A stretch of DNA of 45,543 nucleotides, from positions 1 through 45,543 of the forward strand of contig JAFGQK010000184.1 in the NCBI GenBank assembly GCA_016935735.1, written 5' to 3'. The DNA comes from Spirochaetales bacterium. Lineage in GTDB: Bacteria; Spirochaetota; Spirochaetia; SZUA-6; JAFGRV01. Both the position numbers and the translations under genes were made by a program. Each line of letters begins with the position of its first letter. Position 1 is the first letter of the stretch. The notes under the pieces were generated by a model that saw only the letters and a list, made by a program, of their open reading frames with translations, had not been told where the DNA came from and ran no database searches. Positions 27,202-37,200 of the stretch are shown here, in pieces.

Positions 27202-30200
27202 ATGAATAGTACCCTTGTTGATATATTACAATCGCTTGATAAAGTAGAAAATACGGGTATTACTTTCATTTCTCGTGATAAACCGGATAAATTTGTTTCT
27301 TATTCACAGGTTTACAGGAAAGCTCTTTCAATTCTCAATAATTTACAGGAAATAGGTAAAAAGCCGGGGGATGAGTGTATTTTCCAGATCAAGGATAATG
27401 AACAGTTTATCTATTCGTTCTGGGCGTGTATATTGGGAGGTATTTACCCTATTCCTGTTACTGTTGGCTCAAATGATGAGCACAGATTAAAGGTATTGCG
27501 GACATGGGAAACCTGTAAAGCCCCTTTTTTAATCACTGATACATATGTATTGGGGAAACTCACCTCTTTTTGCCGGCAAAAAGGATGTATAAAACAGGCA
27601 GAACAGATACAGAATAACTATGTGATTATTGAAGATATATTTACTTCCGGCAACGAGGGGAAAATATATTCTCCTGAACCGGAAAATATAGCTTTTATTC
27701 AGTTTTCTTCCGGTTCCACCGGAAATCCAAAAGGAATAATCCTTACTCATTATAATCTCATAACCAATAGTAATGATTGTAAAGCCGCGTTAAATTGTAC
27801 AGCAGAAGATTCAACATTCAGCTGGATGCCTCTTACGCATGATATTGGACTCATCGGATTCCATATCTTCCCCTGTGTACAAAAAATAAATCAGTATATT
27901 TTATCGCTGGAATCCTTTTTTCTTTCCCCGCTTCTTTGGTTTCAAAAGGTTTCGGAATACAGGGCAACAATTCTTGCCTCGACGAACTTTGGCCTTATCC
28001 ACCTTCTTAATGCTTTTACTATACAAAGGATGGCAGGAATAGATTTGTCTTCTGTAAGAATGTTTTGTCTTGGTGCAGAACCTATTTCAGCATCTTTATC
28101 TGAAAAGTTTGTTCATTTATTATCCGGATTCAAGTTAAAAAAAGAATCCATATCACCGGTATATGGACTGGCAGAAGCCACTGTTTCTGTATCCTTTCCC
28201 GGGACAGAATCGGAACTTAAAACAATTACTGTAAAACGGCAATCCCTGCTCATCGGATCTGCAATAGCCAGGGCGGATATCTCTTCCACGAATAGTGCCA
28301 CGTTTGTGAGTGTCGGCAGACAGGTAGAACATTGTGTAATAAGGATATGTGATGATAATGAAAATGCGCTTGGTGAAGGTATTGTTGGACATATACAGAT
28401 CAAAGGGGATAATGTTACCCGGGGTTATTATAATGCTGATAAGGAAACGCAATCGTCATTTACCAGAGATGGATGGTTTCAAACCGGAGATGTGGGATTT
28501 ATTGCAGACATGGATCTCTACATTACCGGACGGGTGAAAGATATTATCATTTTAAACGGACAAAACTATTATTTGAATGATATCGATAGAATTATAGAAG
28601 AACTACCCCGGATAAGAAAGGGACACATTGCTTCAATAAGTGTGTTCGATGAAAAAACCAGTAAAGATGAATTAATTCTCTTTATTACCTATAGAAAGAA
28701 TGACCTTGAGATCCTTGTATCTCTTATAAAAGAAATACAAAAGTACCTATACTACAAGATAGGACTTACCTTTACCTGTATTATACCAATAAACAGGGTT
28801 CCGGAAACGACCAGTGGAAAACTCATGCGATATAAATTAAAAGAAAGATATATTTCCGGTGAATTCAATTCAATTATAGAAGAGCTTTCTTCTCTTGTCG
28901 ATATCTTTGATAAGAATAATAGTATAATGTCTGAATCCTCAATTACAGAGATTCAAATTATGCATATGTTAAAGAAGTTATTTCACCTTGAATCGATAAA
29001 ACCGGAAGATAATTTCTTTGAACTTGGCGGTGATTCCTTTAAAGCAGGTATGCTCATATCATCATTAAATAAAGAATTCCATGTAAAAATCAAGCTGGAC
29101 GATCTTTTCTACTATCCTTCGATCCGGGAGCTTGGGCAATATATTGAAAATTTAAAACAATCGCTGTTTGAAGAAATACCAAAAGCGGAAAACAAAGAGT
29201 ACTATTGCTTATCCCCTGCTCAAAAAAGAATGTTTTTCCTTTATAAATTCCAGGAAAATACGAAAGCTTACAATCTTTTAATTGCCTTAAAAATAAAAAC
29301 ATTCCCGGATATCCACAAAATAGAAGAAGTGCTGAATAAAATAATAAAGAGACACGATTCCTTAAGAACAAGATTCGTTTATGTGGATAAAATACCGATG
29401 CAATATATAGAAAAAAAGATTGATCTGCACCTGCAGGTATTCAAAACAGCCAATAAAGGTGACCTGGAAGAAATTTATAATTACATAGAAAAAATAAATT
29501 TACCGTTTCGCCTTCATTCTGAAAACCCTCTGTTTCGATTCGGAATCATTATTATTTCTGACTATGAATATTTATTGGTACTTTGTGTGCATCATATTAT
29601 AGCAGACGGCACATCCATATTCTTGTTACTGAAAGAGTTTCTTTATTTTTACAAGAATTTAAGTTTATCTTCCCCCAAAATTCAATATAAGGATTATTCT
29701 GAATGGTTTTATAATATACTGCAAAAAGAAAAGAAGATACAGGAACAGGAAAAGTATTGGATGAGTCAATTCGAGGATGGAATTCCCGTTTTGAATCTGC
29801 CTGCGGATTATCCGAGACCTGTGGAACGGAATCTGGAAGGATCATCTGTTCAATTTTGTCTGGACAGTCATTTGATTGAAAAAATAAGAAGTATGGTAAA
29901 AGCTCATAAAGTAACAGTGTTTATGGTACTCCTTGCCTGTTATTATATCCTTCTATATAAATACACGCATCAGGAAGACTTTGTCGTGGGGACTCCCGTT
30001 TCCGGGCGCCAGCATCCGGATGTTTATAATGTTATCGGCTTATTTGTTAATATGCTTTGCTTAAGAAATAAGCCTCGAGGGAAAAAAACATTTATTCATT
30101 TTTTATATGAAGTAAAGGATTGTTTATTAAACGCATTGAATAACCAGGATTACCAGTTTGAAATGCTTGTGGACAAGCTGAATATAAAAAGAACCCTGAA

Positions 30201-33200
30201 CAGGAATCCTGTGTTTGATACTGTTTTTGCACTGCAAAAAATGGAAACGGAAATTTTTGAAATAGCCGGAATAGATGCAGAACAGTACCCGCTTGAAAAT
30301 GATTCATCAATGTTCGATCTCGCATTTCGTGTGTTTGCTGAGGAAAATAAAATCCATTTTATTATTGAATATTCAACACAGTTATTCGAAAAGAATACAA
30401 TCGAAAGATTGGTGAGGCATTATACAAAGATTTTACATTCGATTGTGAATAACCCGGATATATCTATCGGCAATATAGATATCAGTACGGAAGATGATAA
30501 AAGGAATATCCTCACCGGGTTCAATTCAACAACTATGGAATTCCCGCACATAATGATACAATCGCTTTTTGAGAAACAGGTAAGGACAAATCCCGATACT
30601 ATTGCTGTGATATATGAGGAGAGAAAAATCACCTACCGGAAATTAAACGACCGGTCCAACCAGCTGGCCGATCTTTTACGGAAAAAAGGGGTAAAAAGGA
30701 ATGATATAATCGGTTTAATGGTAAGCCGGTCTTTGGAACTTGTCATCGGGATTATCGCAATCCTGAAAGCCGGCGGGGCATATGTCCCGATTGAGGTTAC
30801 AGAGCCGGTGAAAAGGATCAATTATATTCTTCAGGATTGTAAGGTCAGGATACTTCTTGCCCAGGGTAAGATATGGGAAAAAGACAAGTATGATAAAATT
30901 AAGGTCGAAGAGATTATATATATAGACGATCCTTTGTTATATACAGGGAATCCGGGGAATCCGCCTGTTATAAACAAATTACATGATGCTGCATATGTTA
31001 TTTATACATCCGGGACAACGGGAAAACCCAAAGGGGTTGTTATCGAACATCATAATGTTATAAATTTCATATACGGGATGAAAGAAAAAGTATATAACTT
31101 TTTTACGGAAAAACAGAATGTATGTCTTGTTGCCTCAATAACTTTTGATGGATCCGTATTGCAGATATTTCCCGCTGTATTCCTGGGGCATTCCCTGTAT
31201 ATCATGCCGGATTCAATTAAGAAAGACAGCGAAAAAATAATAGACTTTTATTTAAAGAATAAAATCGATATTTCAGACAGTACGCCAACCTTTATTCAAT
31301 TCTTGTTAAAAGGGTTAAAGCACAAAAATGTCTTTCTTCCCATTAAATATCTGTTGGCCGGGGGGGAGATGCTTCCTAAAAAAACTGTTTTGGATCTCCT
31401 GGATTATATGAAACCGGAATCATGTAAGATCGCCAATCTTTATGGGCCAACAGAATGTTGTGTGCTTTCTACGTTTTATGAGATCGATCCTGCGACCATT
31501 CCCCATTTTAATTCAATACCGATCGGAAAGCCCATGCCAAATGAGTATATATATATTCTTGATGGTGACAACAATATCACCCCCGTGGGAATACCCGGAG
31601 AACTCTATATATCCGGTAAAGGAGTGGGAAGAGGTTATATAAATCAGGATGATTGGACTCATAAAAAGTTTATTATAAATACACAGGTGAGTAATGAAAT
31701 AATGTATAAGACCGGGGATCTCGCCCGCTGGCTTCCCGATGGAAATATCGAATTTCTTGGCCGGATTGATAAGCAGGTAAAGGTAAGGGGATACCGCATA
31801 GAACCGGAAGAGATTGAAATTGCTATCCGGGAACATCCGGGTATTAATGATGTCGTGGTTGTGGCAAAAGAGTTTTTCCCCGGTGACAAACGGCTTGTTG
31901 CATATATTCTTACGAATTTTATTATTTACTGGGATGATATGGTTAATTTTCTTGAACGGAAAGCCTTAACAAAACAGACATGCAGACGGTCGGAATTCCG
32001 GGTTCAGTATCAATCACCATGTACCTATATTCGAAATGACGGTACATCGTATCAGACACAAACTGTTGATATTTCATACCATGGTATAGCAATTCTGAGG
32101 AAAAATATAATAGTCGAGGAAGAAGAAGAAATCATACTTTCAATTATACTTCCCGATTCTATCACGATCACAGTGAAAGCGGTGAATACGTACCTTACCG
32201 ATAAAACAATTAGTCTGTCTTTTCATATAGGAACGGCAGAAGAGGATATTATAAAAAAATCCGTAGATAAAATAGCAAAGGAATTGGATCTTATTGTCTT
32301 TGATTTCAGACGGTCGGAGTATAGAATTCCAATAAAGGGAAAATGTATTATAAAATCCTTGAATGGTGATGTTATTGAAGTAAGTGTAAGAGATATTTCC
32401 CATTCCGGTATTTCCCTTTTTGCTTTTCCGGAAAATTTTAATGCACAGGGTGAATTGGAACTTTCACTTATGTTGGAACGATCATTAAAACCAATAGTCA
32501 TAAAGGGTAACATTGTCTGGCAGACTGAAAAAGAAGTCGGAATTAAATTCAATGACACCAGGAATTATTTCATACATATGGAATTTGAGAATCATATCCA
32601 GCACAGAAAACTCACTGTCCGCGACCTGCACAAGTATCTGGAGAAACGGCTGCCTGAATATATGATCCCTTCGATATTTATAATGATCGATGCGATACCG
32701 TTGAACAGAAGCGGGAAAATCGATAGAGACGCTTTACCCGAGCCCCACCTTGGGAAAATAAAAGGAACAATGTATGAACCTCCGGTAAGTGATATTGAGA
32801 ATAAATTAATCAGGATATGGCAGGATATTTTAGGAATAGAGAATATAGGAATAAATGATAACTTTTTTGAGATTGGGGGAGATTCCTTTAAAGCTTTACA
32901 GGTCGCTTTAAGCCTGCAATCCGAATTCGAAATCGATATAAATGATATCATTACCAGTCAGACAATCTCGGAATTGGTAAGGGTGATAACTCCCAAAGCA
33001 CAAAAAACCAAAGATTTTCTGCATAATCTCTATCTCGAATATGATAAAACATTAGGCGAATATGATAAAAGGAATACCCAGGCAAATAATAAACAAACTT
33101 ATTTTTATATCGATTATGATGAAAAATATAAATCTGTAGATTTAAACGAAGTGAAAAAATATGATTCTATTCTGATAACCGGCGCCACTGGTTATCTGGG

Positions 33201-34272
33201 TGCATATCTTATTGCCTGTCTATTGAAACAGACAGAATCAAAACTTTTTGTTCTGGTAAGGGGAAGAAATGAAAGTGACGCAGAAACCCGATTGATCGAG
33301 ACATTCCGTTTTTATCTTGGACCGTCATTTTATGATATCTATAAACCAAGAATAAAGGTAATTTATGGTGATATGTCAAGAGAAAATATCGGGCTTCATC
33401 ATCATACATATAATGAACTGGCCGGTACGATCGATTGTATTATCAATTCCGCTGCTATAGTAAAACATTTTGGTAGTGTAAGAGAATTTATCGAAGTGAA
33501 TGTGAAAGGGCCGGAAAGATTGTTGTACTTGACAAAAAGCGGCAGGAAAAAGGATTTTTACCATATATCAACAATGAGTGTCGTGACAAGCGAAATCCTG
33601 GATAATAAACCGGTCCTTTTTACAGAAGTGAAGAATGATTTTGGATACATATTTGATAATGAATATATCAGAACCAAGAAGGAAGCAGAAAAAATCGTGA
33701 TCGATTGGCGTAAAGAAGGGGTAAATACAACAGTTTTCAGGACCGGGATGCTGATGTTTCATTCCGGAACCGGACAATTCCAGAAGAACATCGAAGAAAA
33801 TGCATTTTATAGATTCTTAAGATCTTTACTAAAGTTGAAATGCATCCCGGATGCATCATTAAAAAATCTGGATTTTTCCTTTATTGATTATGTGAGCAAG
33901 ACTATTGTTCTGCTGGTAACAAGGAAAAATCTTTCAAATGAAATATTTCATATATTTAACCCAAATAAAATAAGTATAGTTGATTTTGCCGATAAATTAC
34001 GGGAAATAAATATTAAAGTCGACATTTTATCTTTTAATGATTTCCTGGATTTTCTTATAATGAATTATAATAACAAAGAATTCAAGACCGATGTCATTAA
34101 CATCATCTATTATTTATACCTGTATGTGAGTTTAAAAAATACAAACAGTATATTCCGTTCCAGGAAAACAGAAAATCTTTTAAAAAGGACCGGATTTACA
34201 TGGCCTGAAGTAACTACTCATCATATTAAAAAAATGATGGAATATGCCCAAATGATACATTATCTTGAATAA
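27202..34272 (+). CDS. NRPS-like acyl-amino acid synthetase/reductase with inserted PilZ pair
   Basis: A 2356-residue assembly line. Domains in order: acyl-AMP ligase (1-555; FSSGSTG from 168, SWMPLTHDIGLIG as in fatty-acyl ligases, K540), carrier (S612), condensation (660-1090; HHIIADG from H797), adenylation core (1105-1575; YTSGTTGKPKG from 1268), two PilZ domains (about 1590-1805), the adenylation C-terminal tail with K1839, a second carrier (S1895) and a terminal NAD(P)-dependent reductase (1985-2345; GATGYLG from 1994, Y2155 and K2159). It should load a fatty acid, condense it with one amino acid and release an aldehyde or alcohol. Both PilZ domains keep RxxxR (1596-1600; 1704-1708) and DxSxxG (1623-1628; 1731-1736), the c-di-GMP-binding motifs, and sit in the a8-a9 gap of the second adenylation domain. 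An in-frame TTG at 27196 is an alternative start. No phosphopantetheinyl transferase is nearby. It converges with the GGDEF gene with seven bases between. Confidence 0.92.
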   Translation: MNSTLVDILQSLDKVENTGITFISRDKPDKFVSYSQVYRKALSILNNLQEIGKKPGDECIFQIKDNEQFIYSFWACILGGIYPIPVTVGSNDEHRLKVLRTWETCKAPFLITDTYVLGKLTSFCRQKGCIKQAEQIQNNYVIIEDIFTSGNEGKIYSPEPENIAFIQFSSGSTGNPKGIILTHYNLITNSNDCKAALNCTAEDSTFSWMPLTHDIGLIGFHIFPCVQKINQYILSLESFFLSPLLWFQKVSEYRATILASTNFGLIHLLNAFTIQRMAGIDLSSVRMFCLGAEPISASLSEKFVHLLSGFKLKKESISPVYGLAEATVSVSFPGTESELKTITVKRQSLLIGSAIARADISSTNSATFVSVGRQVEHCVIRICDDNENALGEGIVGHIQIKGDNVTRGYYNADKETQSSFTRDGWFQTGDVGFIADMDLYITGRVKDIIILNGQNYYLNDIDRIIEELPRIRKGHIASISVFDEKTSKDELILFITYRKNDLEILVSLIKEIQKYLYYKIGLTFTCIIPINRVPETTSGKLMRYKLKERYISGEFNSIIEELSSLVDIFDKNNSIMSESSITEIQIMHMLKKLFHLESIKPEDNFFELGGDSFKAGMLISSLNKEFHVKIKLDDLFYYPSIRELGQYIENLKQSLFEEIPKAENKEYYCLSPAQKRMFFLYKFQENTKAYNLLIALKIKTFPDIHKIEEVLNKIIKRHDSLRTRFVYVDKIPMQYIEKKIDLHLQVFKTANKGDLEEIYNYIEKINLPFRLHSENPLFRFGIIIISDYEYLLVLCVHHIIADGTSIFLLLKEFLYFYKNLSLSSPKIQYKDYSEWFYNILQKEKKIQEQEKYWMSQFEDGIPVLNLPADYPRPVERNLEGSSVQFCLDSHLIEKIRSMVKAHKVTVFMVLLACYYILLYKYTHQEDFVVGTPVSGRQHPDVYNVIGLFVNMLCLRNKPRGKKTFIHFLYEVKDCLLNALNNQDYQFEMLVDKLNIKRTLNRNPVFDTVFALQKMETEIFEIAGIDAEQYPLENDSSMFDLAFRVFAEENKIHFIIEYSTQLFEKNTIERLVRHYTKILHSIVNNPDISIGNIDISTEDDKRNILTGFNSTTMEFPHIMIQSLFEKQVRTNPDTIAVIYEERKITYRKLNDRSNQLADLLRKKGVKRNDIIGLMVSRSLELVIGIIAILKAGGAYVPIEVTEPVKRINYILQDCKVRILLAQGKIWEKDKYDKIKVEEIIYIDDPLLYTGNPGNPPVINKLHDAAYVIYTSGTTGKPKGVVIEHHNVINFIYGMKEKVYNFFTEKQNVCLVASITFDGSVLQIFPAVFLGHSLYIMPDSIKKDSEKIIDFYLKNKIDISDSTPTFIQFLLKGLKHKNVFLPIKYLLAGGEMLPKKTVLDLLDYMKPESCKIANLYGPTECCVLSTFYEIDPATIPHFNSIPIGKPMPNEYIYILDGDNNITPVGIPGELYISGKGVGRGYINQDDWTHKKFIINTQVSNEIMYKTGDLARWLPDGNIEFLGRIDKQVKVRGYRIEPEEIEIAIREHPGINDVVVVAKEFFPGDKRLVAYILTNFIIYWDDMVNFLERKALTKQTCRRSEFRVQYQSPCTYIRNDGTSYQTQTVDISYHGIAILRKNIIVEEEEEIILSIILPDSITITVKAVNTYLTDKTISLSFHIGTAEEDIIKKSVDKIAKELDLIVFDFRRSEYRIPIKGKCIIKSLNGDVIEVSVRDISHSGISLFAFPENFNAQGELELSLMLERSLKPIVIKGNIVWQTEKEVGIKFNDTRNYFIHMEFENHIQHRKLTVRDLHKYLEKRLPEYMIPSIFIMIDAIPLNRSGKIDRDALPEPHLGKIKGTMYEPPVSDIENKLIRIWQDILGIENIGINDNFFEIGGDSFKALQVALSLQSEFEIDINDIITSQTISELVRVITPKAQKTKDFLHNLYLEYDKTLGEYDKRNTQANNKQTYFYIDYDEKYKSVDLNEVKKYDSILITGATGYLGAYLIACLLKQTESKLFVLVRGRNESDAETRLIETFRFYLGPSFYDIYKPRIKVIYGDMSRENIGLHHHTYNELAGTIDCIINSAAIVKHFGSVREFIEVNVKGPERLLYLTKSGRKKDFYHISTMSVVTSEILDNKPVLFTEVKNDFGYIFDNEYIRTKKEAEKIVIDWRKEGVNTTVFRTGMLMFHSGTGQFQKNIEENAFYRFLRSLLKLKCIPDASLKNLDFSFIDYVSKTIVLLVTRKNLSNEIFHIFNPNKISIVDFADKLREINIKVDILSFNDFLDFLIMNYNNKEFKTDVINIIYYLYLYVSLKNTNSIFRSRKTENLLKRTGFTWPEVTTHHIKKMMEYAQMIHYLE

Positions 34273-34279
34273 CATAACA

Positions 34280-37200
34280 TTACTCTATTTTTTGTTCAAA
34301 GACAGTTACACGGTTTCTTCCCTTTTCCTTGGAAATATATAAAGCTTTATCGGCTGCTTCTATTAAACTATCTTTATTAAGTGCATTAAAAGGATATTCT
34401 GCAACACCAAGACTAATTGATATCTGCACTTTATTGCCTGAATAGCTGAAAACATTTTTTTTAATGGAATTTCTTATTTTCTCGGCAACGAGTAAAGCAT
34501 TGTCTCTGTTTGTTTCAGGCAGGATAACGGAAAACTCCTCGCCCCCATAACGGGCGGGAATATCTGTGCTCCTGCAATTAGATCTTATAAACGTTGCAGT
34601 CTCTTGCAGAACTTTGTCACCAAACTGATGTCCATAGGTATCATTCACTTTTTTAAAATGATCAATGTCCGCCATTATTAACGAACAGGGATGATTATAC
34701 CGTTTGGATCGTTTTAATTCGGTGTGCAGTAATAACTGAAAATGCCTGTGTATATATAATTTTGTCAAACCATCCACGGTTGCAAGTTCATATAACCTTG
34801 CATTAACAAGTGATATAGCTGCCTGTGTCATAATTACTTCCAGGATTTCTTTGTCTTCATCGGCAAAAATATTATGTGAAAGATTGTTATAAAGGTAACA
34901 TACTCCAATAGCTTCATTCTTGTAAAGCAAAGGAACACATATGACGGATTTATTCGTTTTTATTTCGTTGGTTATTATTGTTTTTTCGGTAAAATAGACC
35001 TTGTTTACAATCTCTAAAATCCATTCAGGAATTGCAGCATCTATAATATTCTTACTTACCTGTATTTTTAATTCATCCGTATTCTCGTCTTTAATGAATA
35101 AATACCCGCTTTGCGCGCCTACAATTTCAATTGCTTTTTGAAGGACCTCTTCAACCAGTTCATCCGGATTAAGTATTGAACATATATCCTGGCTTACTTT
35201 TATTATGGAAGCAAATCGCTGTTTATCCATTAATTTAACTATGGGAGGGTGATTTTCTGTGGTCTTATTACTCCCGAGCTCCACAGACATCTTTTCTTTT
35301 AGATTTATTACATTTATTTCATCAAAAATTTTATAAGCGAATTCGATCTTTTGTTTGGATTCAATTGTTTTCCCTGTATTTTTCAAGAAGATTCCATATT
35401 CGTAAAAACTCTTTCCCAATTCATACTTTCTTTCCAGTTTTTCCCCTAATTCAATACTTTTACAAAAAAATTCTTCTGCCTTTCTGTTCTTTTTGATTAA
35501 CGCATAGTATTGTGCGTTTACCCTTAACGCTTCAATATGATGGGTTTGCCATGGTTTTGTTTTTATTAATGCCTTTTTACAGGACTTCCTGATTTTTTTG
35601 ATTAAATTTCTTTTTATATTAATCGAGTGGAAATATAAATATTTTTTAATATATGCTTCGGAAATAAGATTGAAAAGATAAATACGGTAATGGGGCATAA
35701 TACTGGTTTTTTTAATTAATTGTTTTGCTTTTTCAAAATATTCCTGGGCTTTATATATATTATTCTTTTCCAGGTAAAGACGTCCAGTATCTATCGTTGC
35801 TAAAATGTGTATGGGCCAGAGGTTGTATTTATAGCTTTCATTATAAGCTTGTACTAAATATCTTTCTGCATCATCCAGGTGACCTTTTTCAAAAAGAAGT
35901 TTGAATTTATTCTCTTTTGCATTTATTCTTGCATATATATCGTTTGTTTTTCTGGCAATGGTTTCATATTGATTCAATAGATGTTGAGCATTTGCATAAT
36001 CCGATAAATAGAGTAAGCATTCAACTTTGCCAATCAAGCTTACTTCATATTCCTTTATATCACCAAACTTCTTGAATCTATCCATACTATCAGTGAAATG
36101 GGATATTGCAGTATTATAGTTACCCATCCACTCATAACAGAAACCAAGTAATTGAAGCGATTGTGTAATTCCATATTCATCACTAATTTCTTTTCTTAAT
36201 TTAAGAGCTTCCTGGTTGTAGGTAATTGCCTGTTTAAAGAGTGGAATTGCAGAATAAAGCATGGCATTCGCAACTAAACCAATTCCATATTCTTTTGATT
36301 TGCCGATCTTACTTTTAGAAATATTCAACATACGTAATATGGATCGAACAAATTTACTGAGATCACTTATACTAAACAACCAGTTTAATGTTACATAAAA
36401 AGAAATGATTAATTTATATTTCCCGCTTTTTTCGCCATTAATATTTTCTTTCGGCTTAACAGGTCTGGAAAGAAATATATTGTGTATCATATGTGTCAAA
36501 AATTCTTTTATAATCCCGGTAACAACCGATAATCTGGTAACAGGAAGCTTTTCTCCTAATAAACGGAGACCGATTCTTCCATATTCTTCACATTTAATGA
36601 AATCCCCTTTTTTATAATAAGCAGAGGTAATCATATGATAAACATGCGCCCTCTTGATATCGGAATCAAGCAGCGGGAGTATTTTATCAAATAATGTAAT
36701 ACTCTTGTCGTAATTACCTATGGTAAGATAAATTTCTGCAAGATTCTTTTGTGCAATAACGATATCCTTATCTGAATCATTTTTTTCAAGAAGTATTTCA
36801 ATTGTTTTTCTCAAGTATTTTATTGCTTCATTATGAGCATAATTCTCTTTTGCCTTTATGCCGGCAGGAAAGGCAAATTGAAGTATCTTATCTTCCTTTT
36901 TCCCTTCTATGTAATGATGAGCAAGTTGAAATAGTATATCGTGCTTCCCTCTTTTATATTCCTCTTCCAGGACATAAGCGATTTTTAAATGTAATTCCGT
37001 TTTCTTTGTATCGGATAATTTGGCATAAAATGCTTCCTTTATTCGATCGTGCACAAAAAAAAGCACCTTGCTTTTATAAGGATCAAATTCGAGAAGCTGT
37101 AAATAAATCGCCTTGTCAACAACTTCGACAATTACTTTTTTTCCATAAGAAACCAGCTTATATAAAAGATCGATCTCGAATTCCCGTCCAATAACCGCAG

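Noticed and set aside
27202..28860. First NRPS domain as a free-standing acyl-CoA synthetase
   Set aside because: It is fused directly to a carrier protein and carries the HDIGLIG motif of fatty-acyl-AMP ligases, so loading of the carrier is more likely than CoA ester formation.
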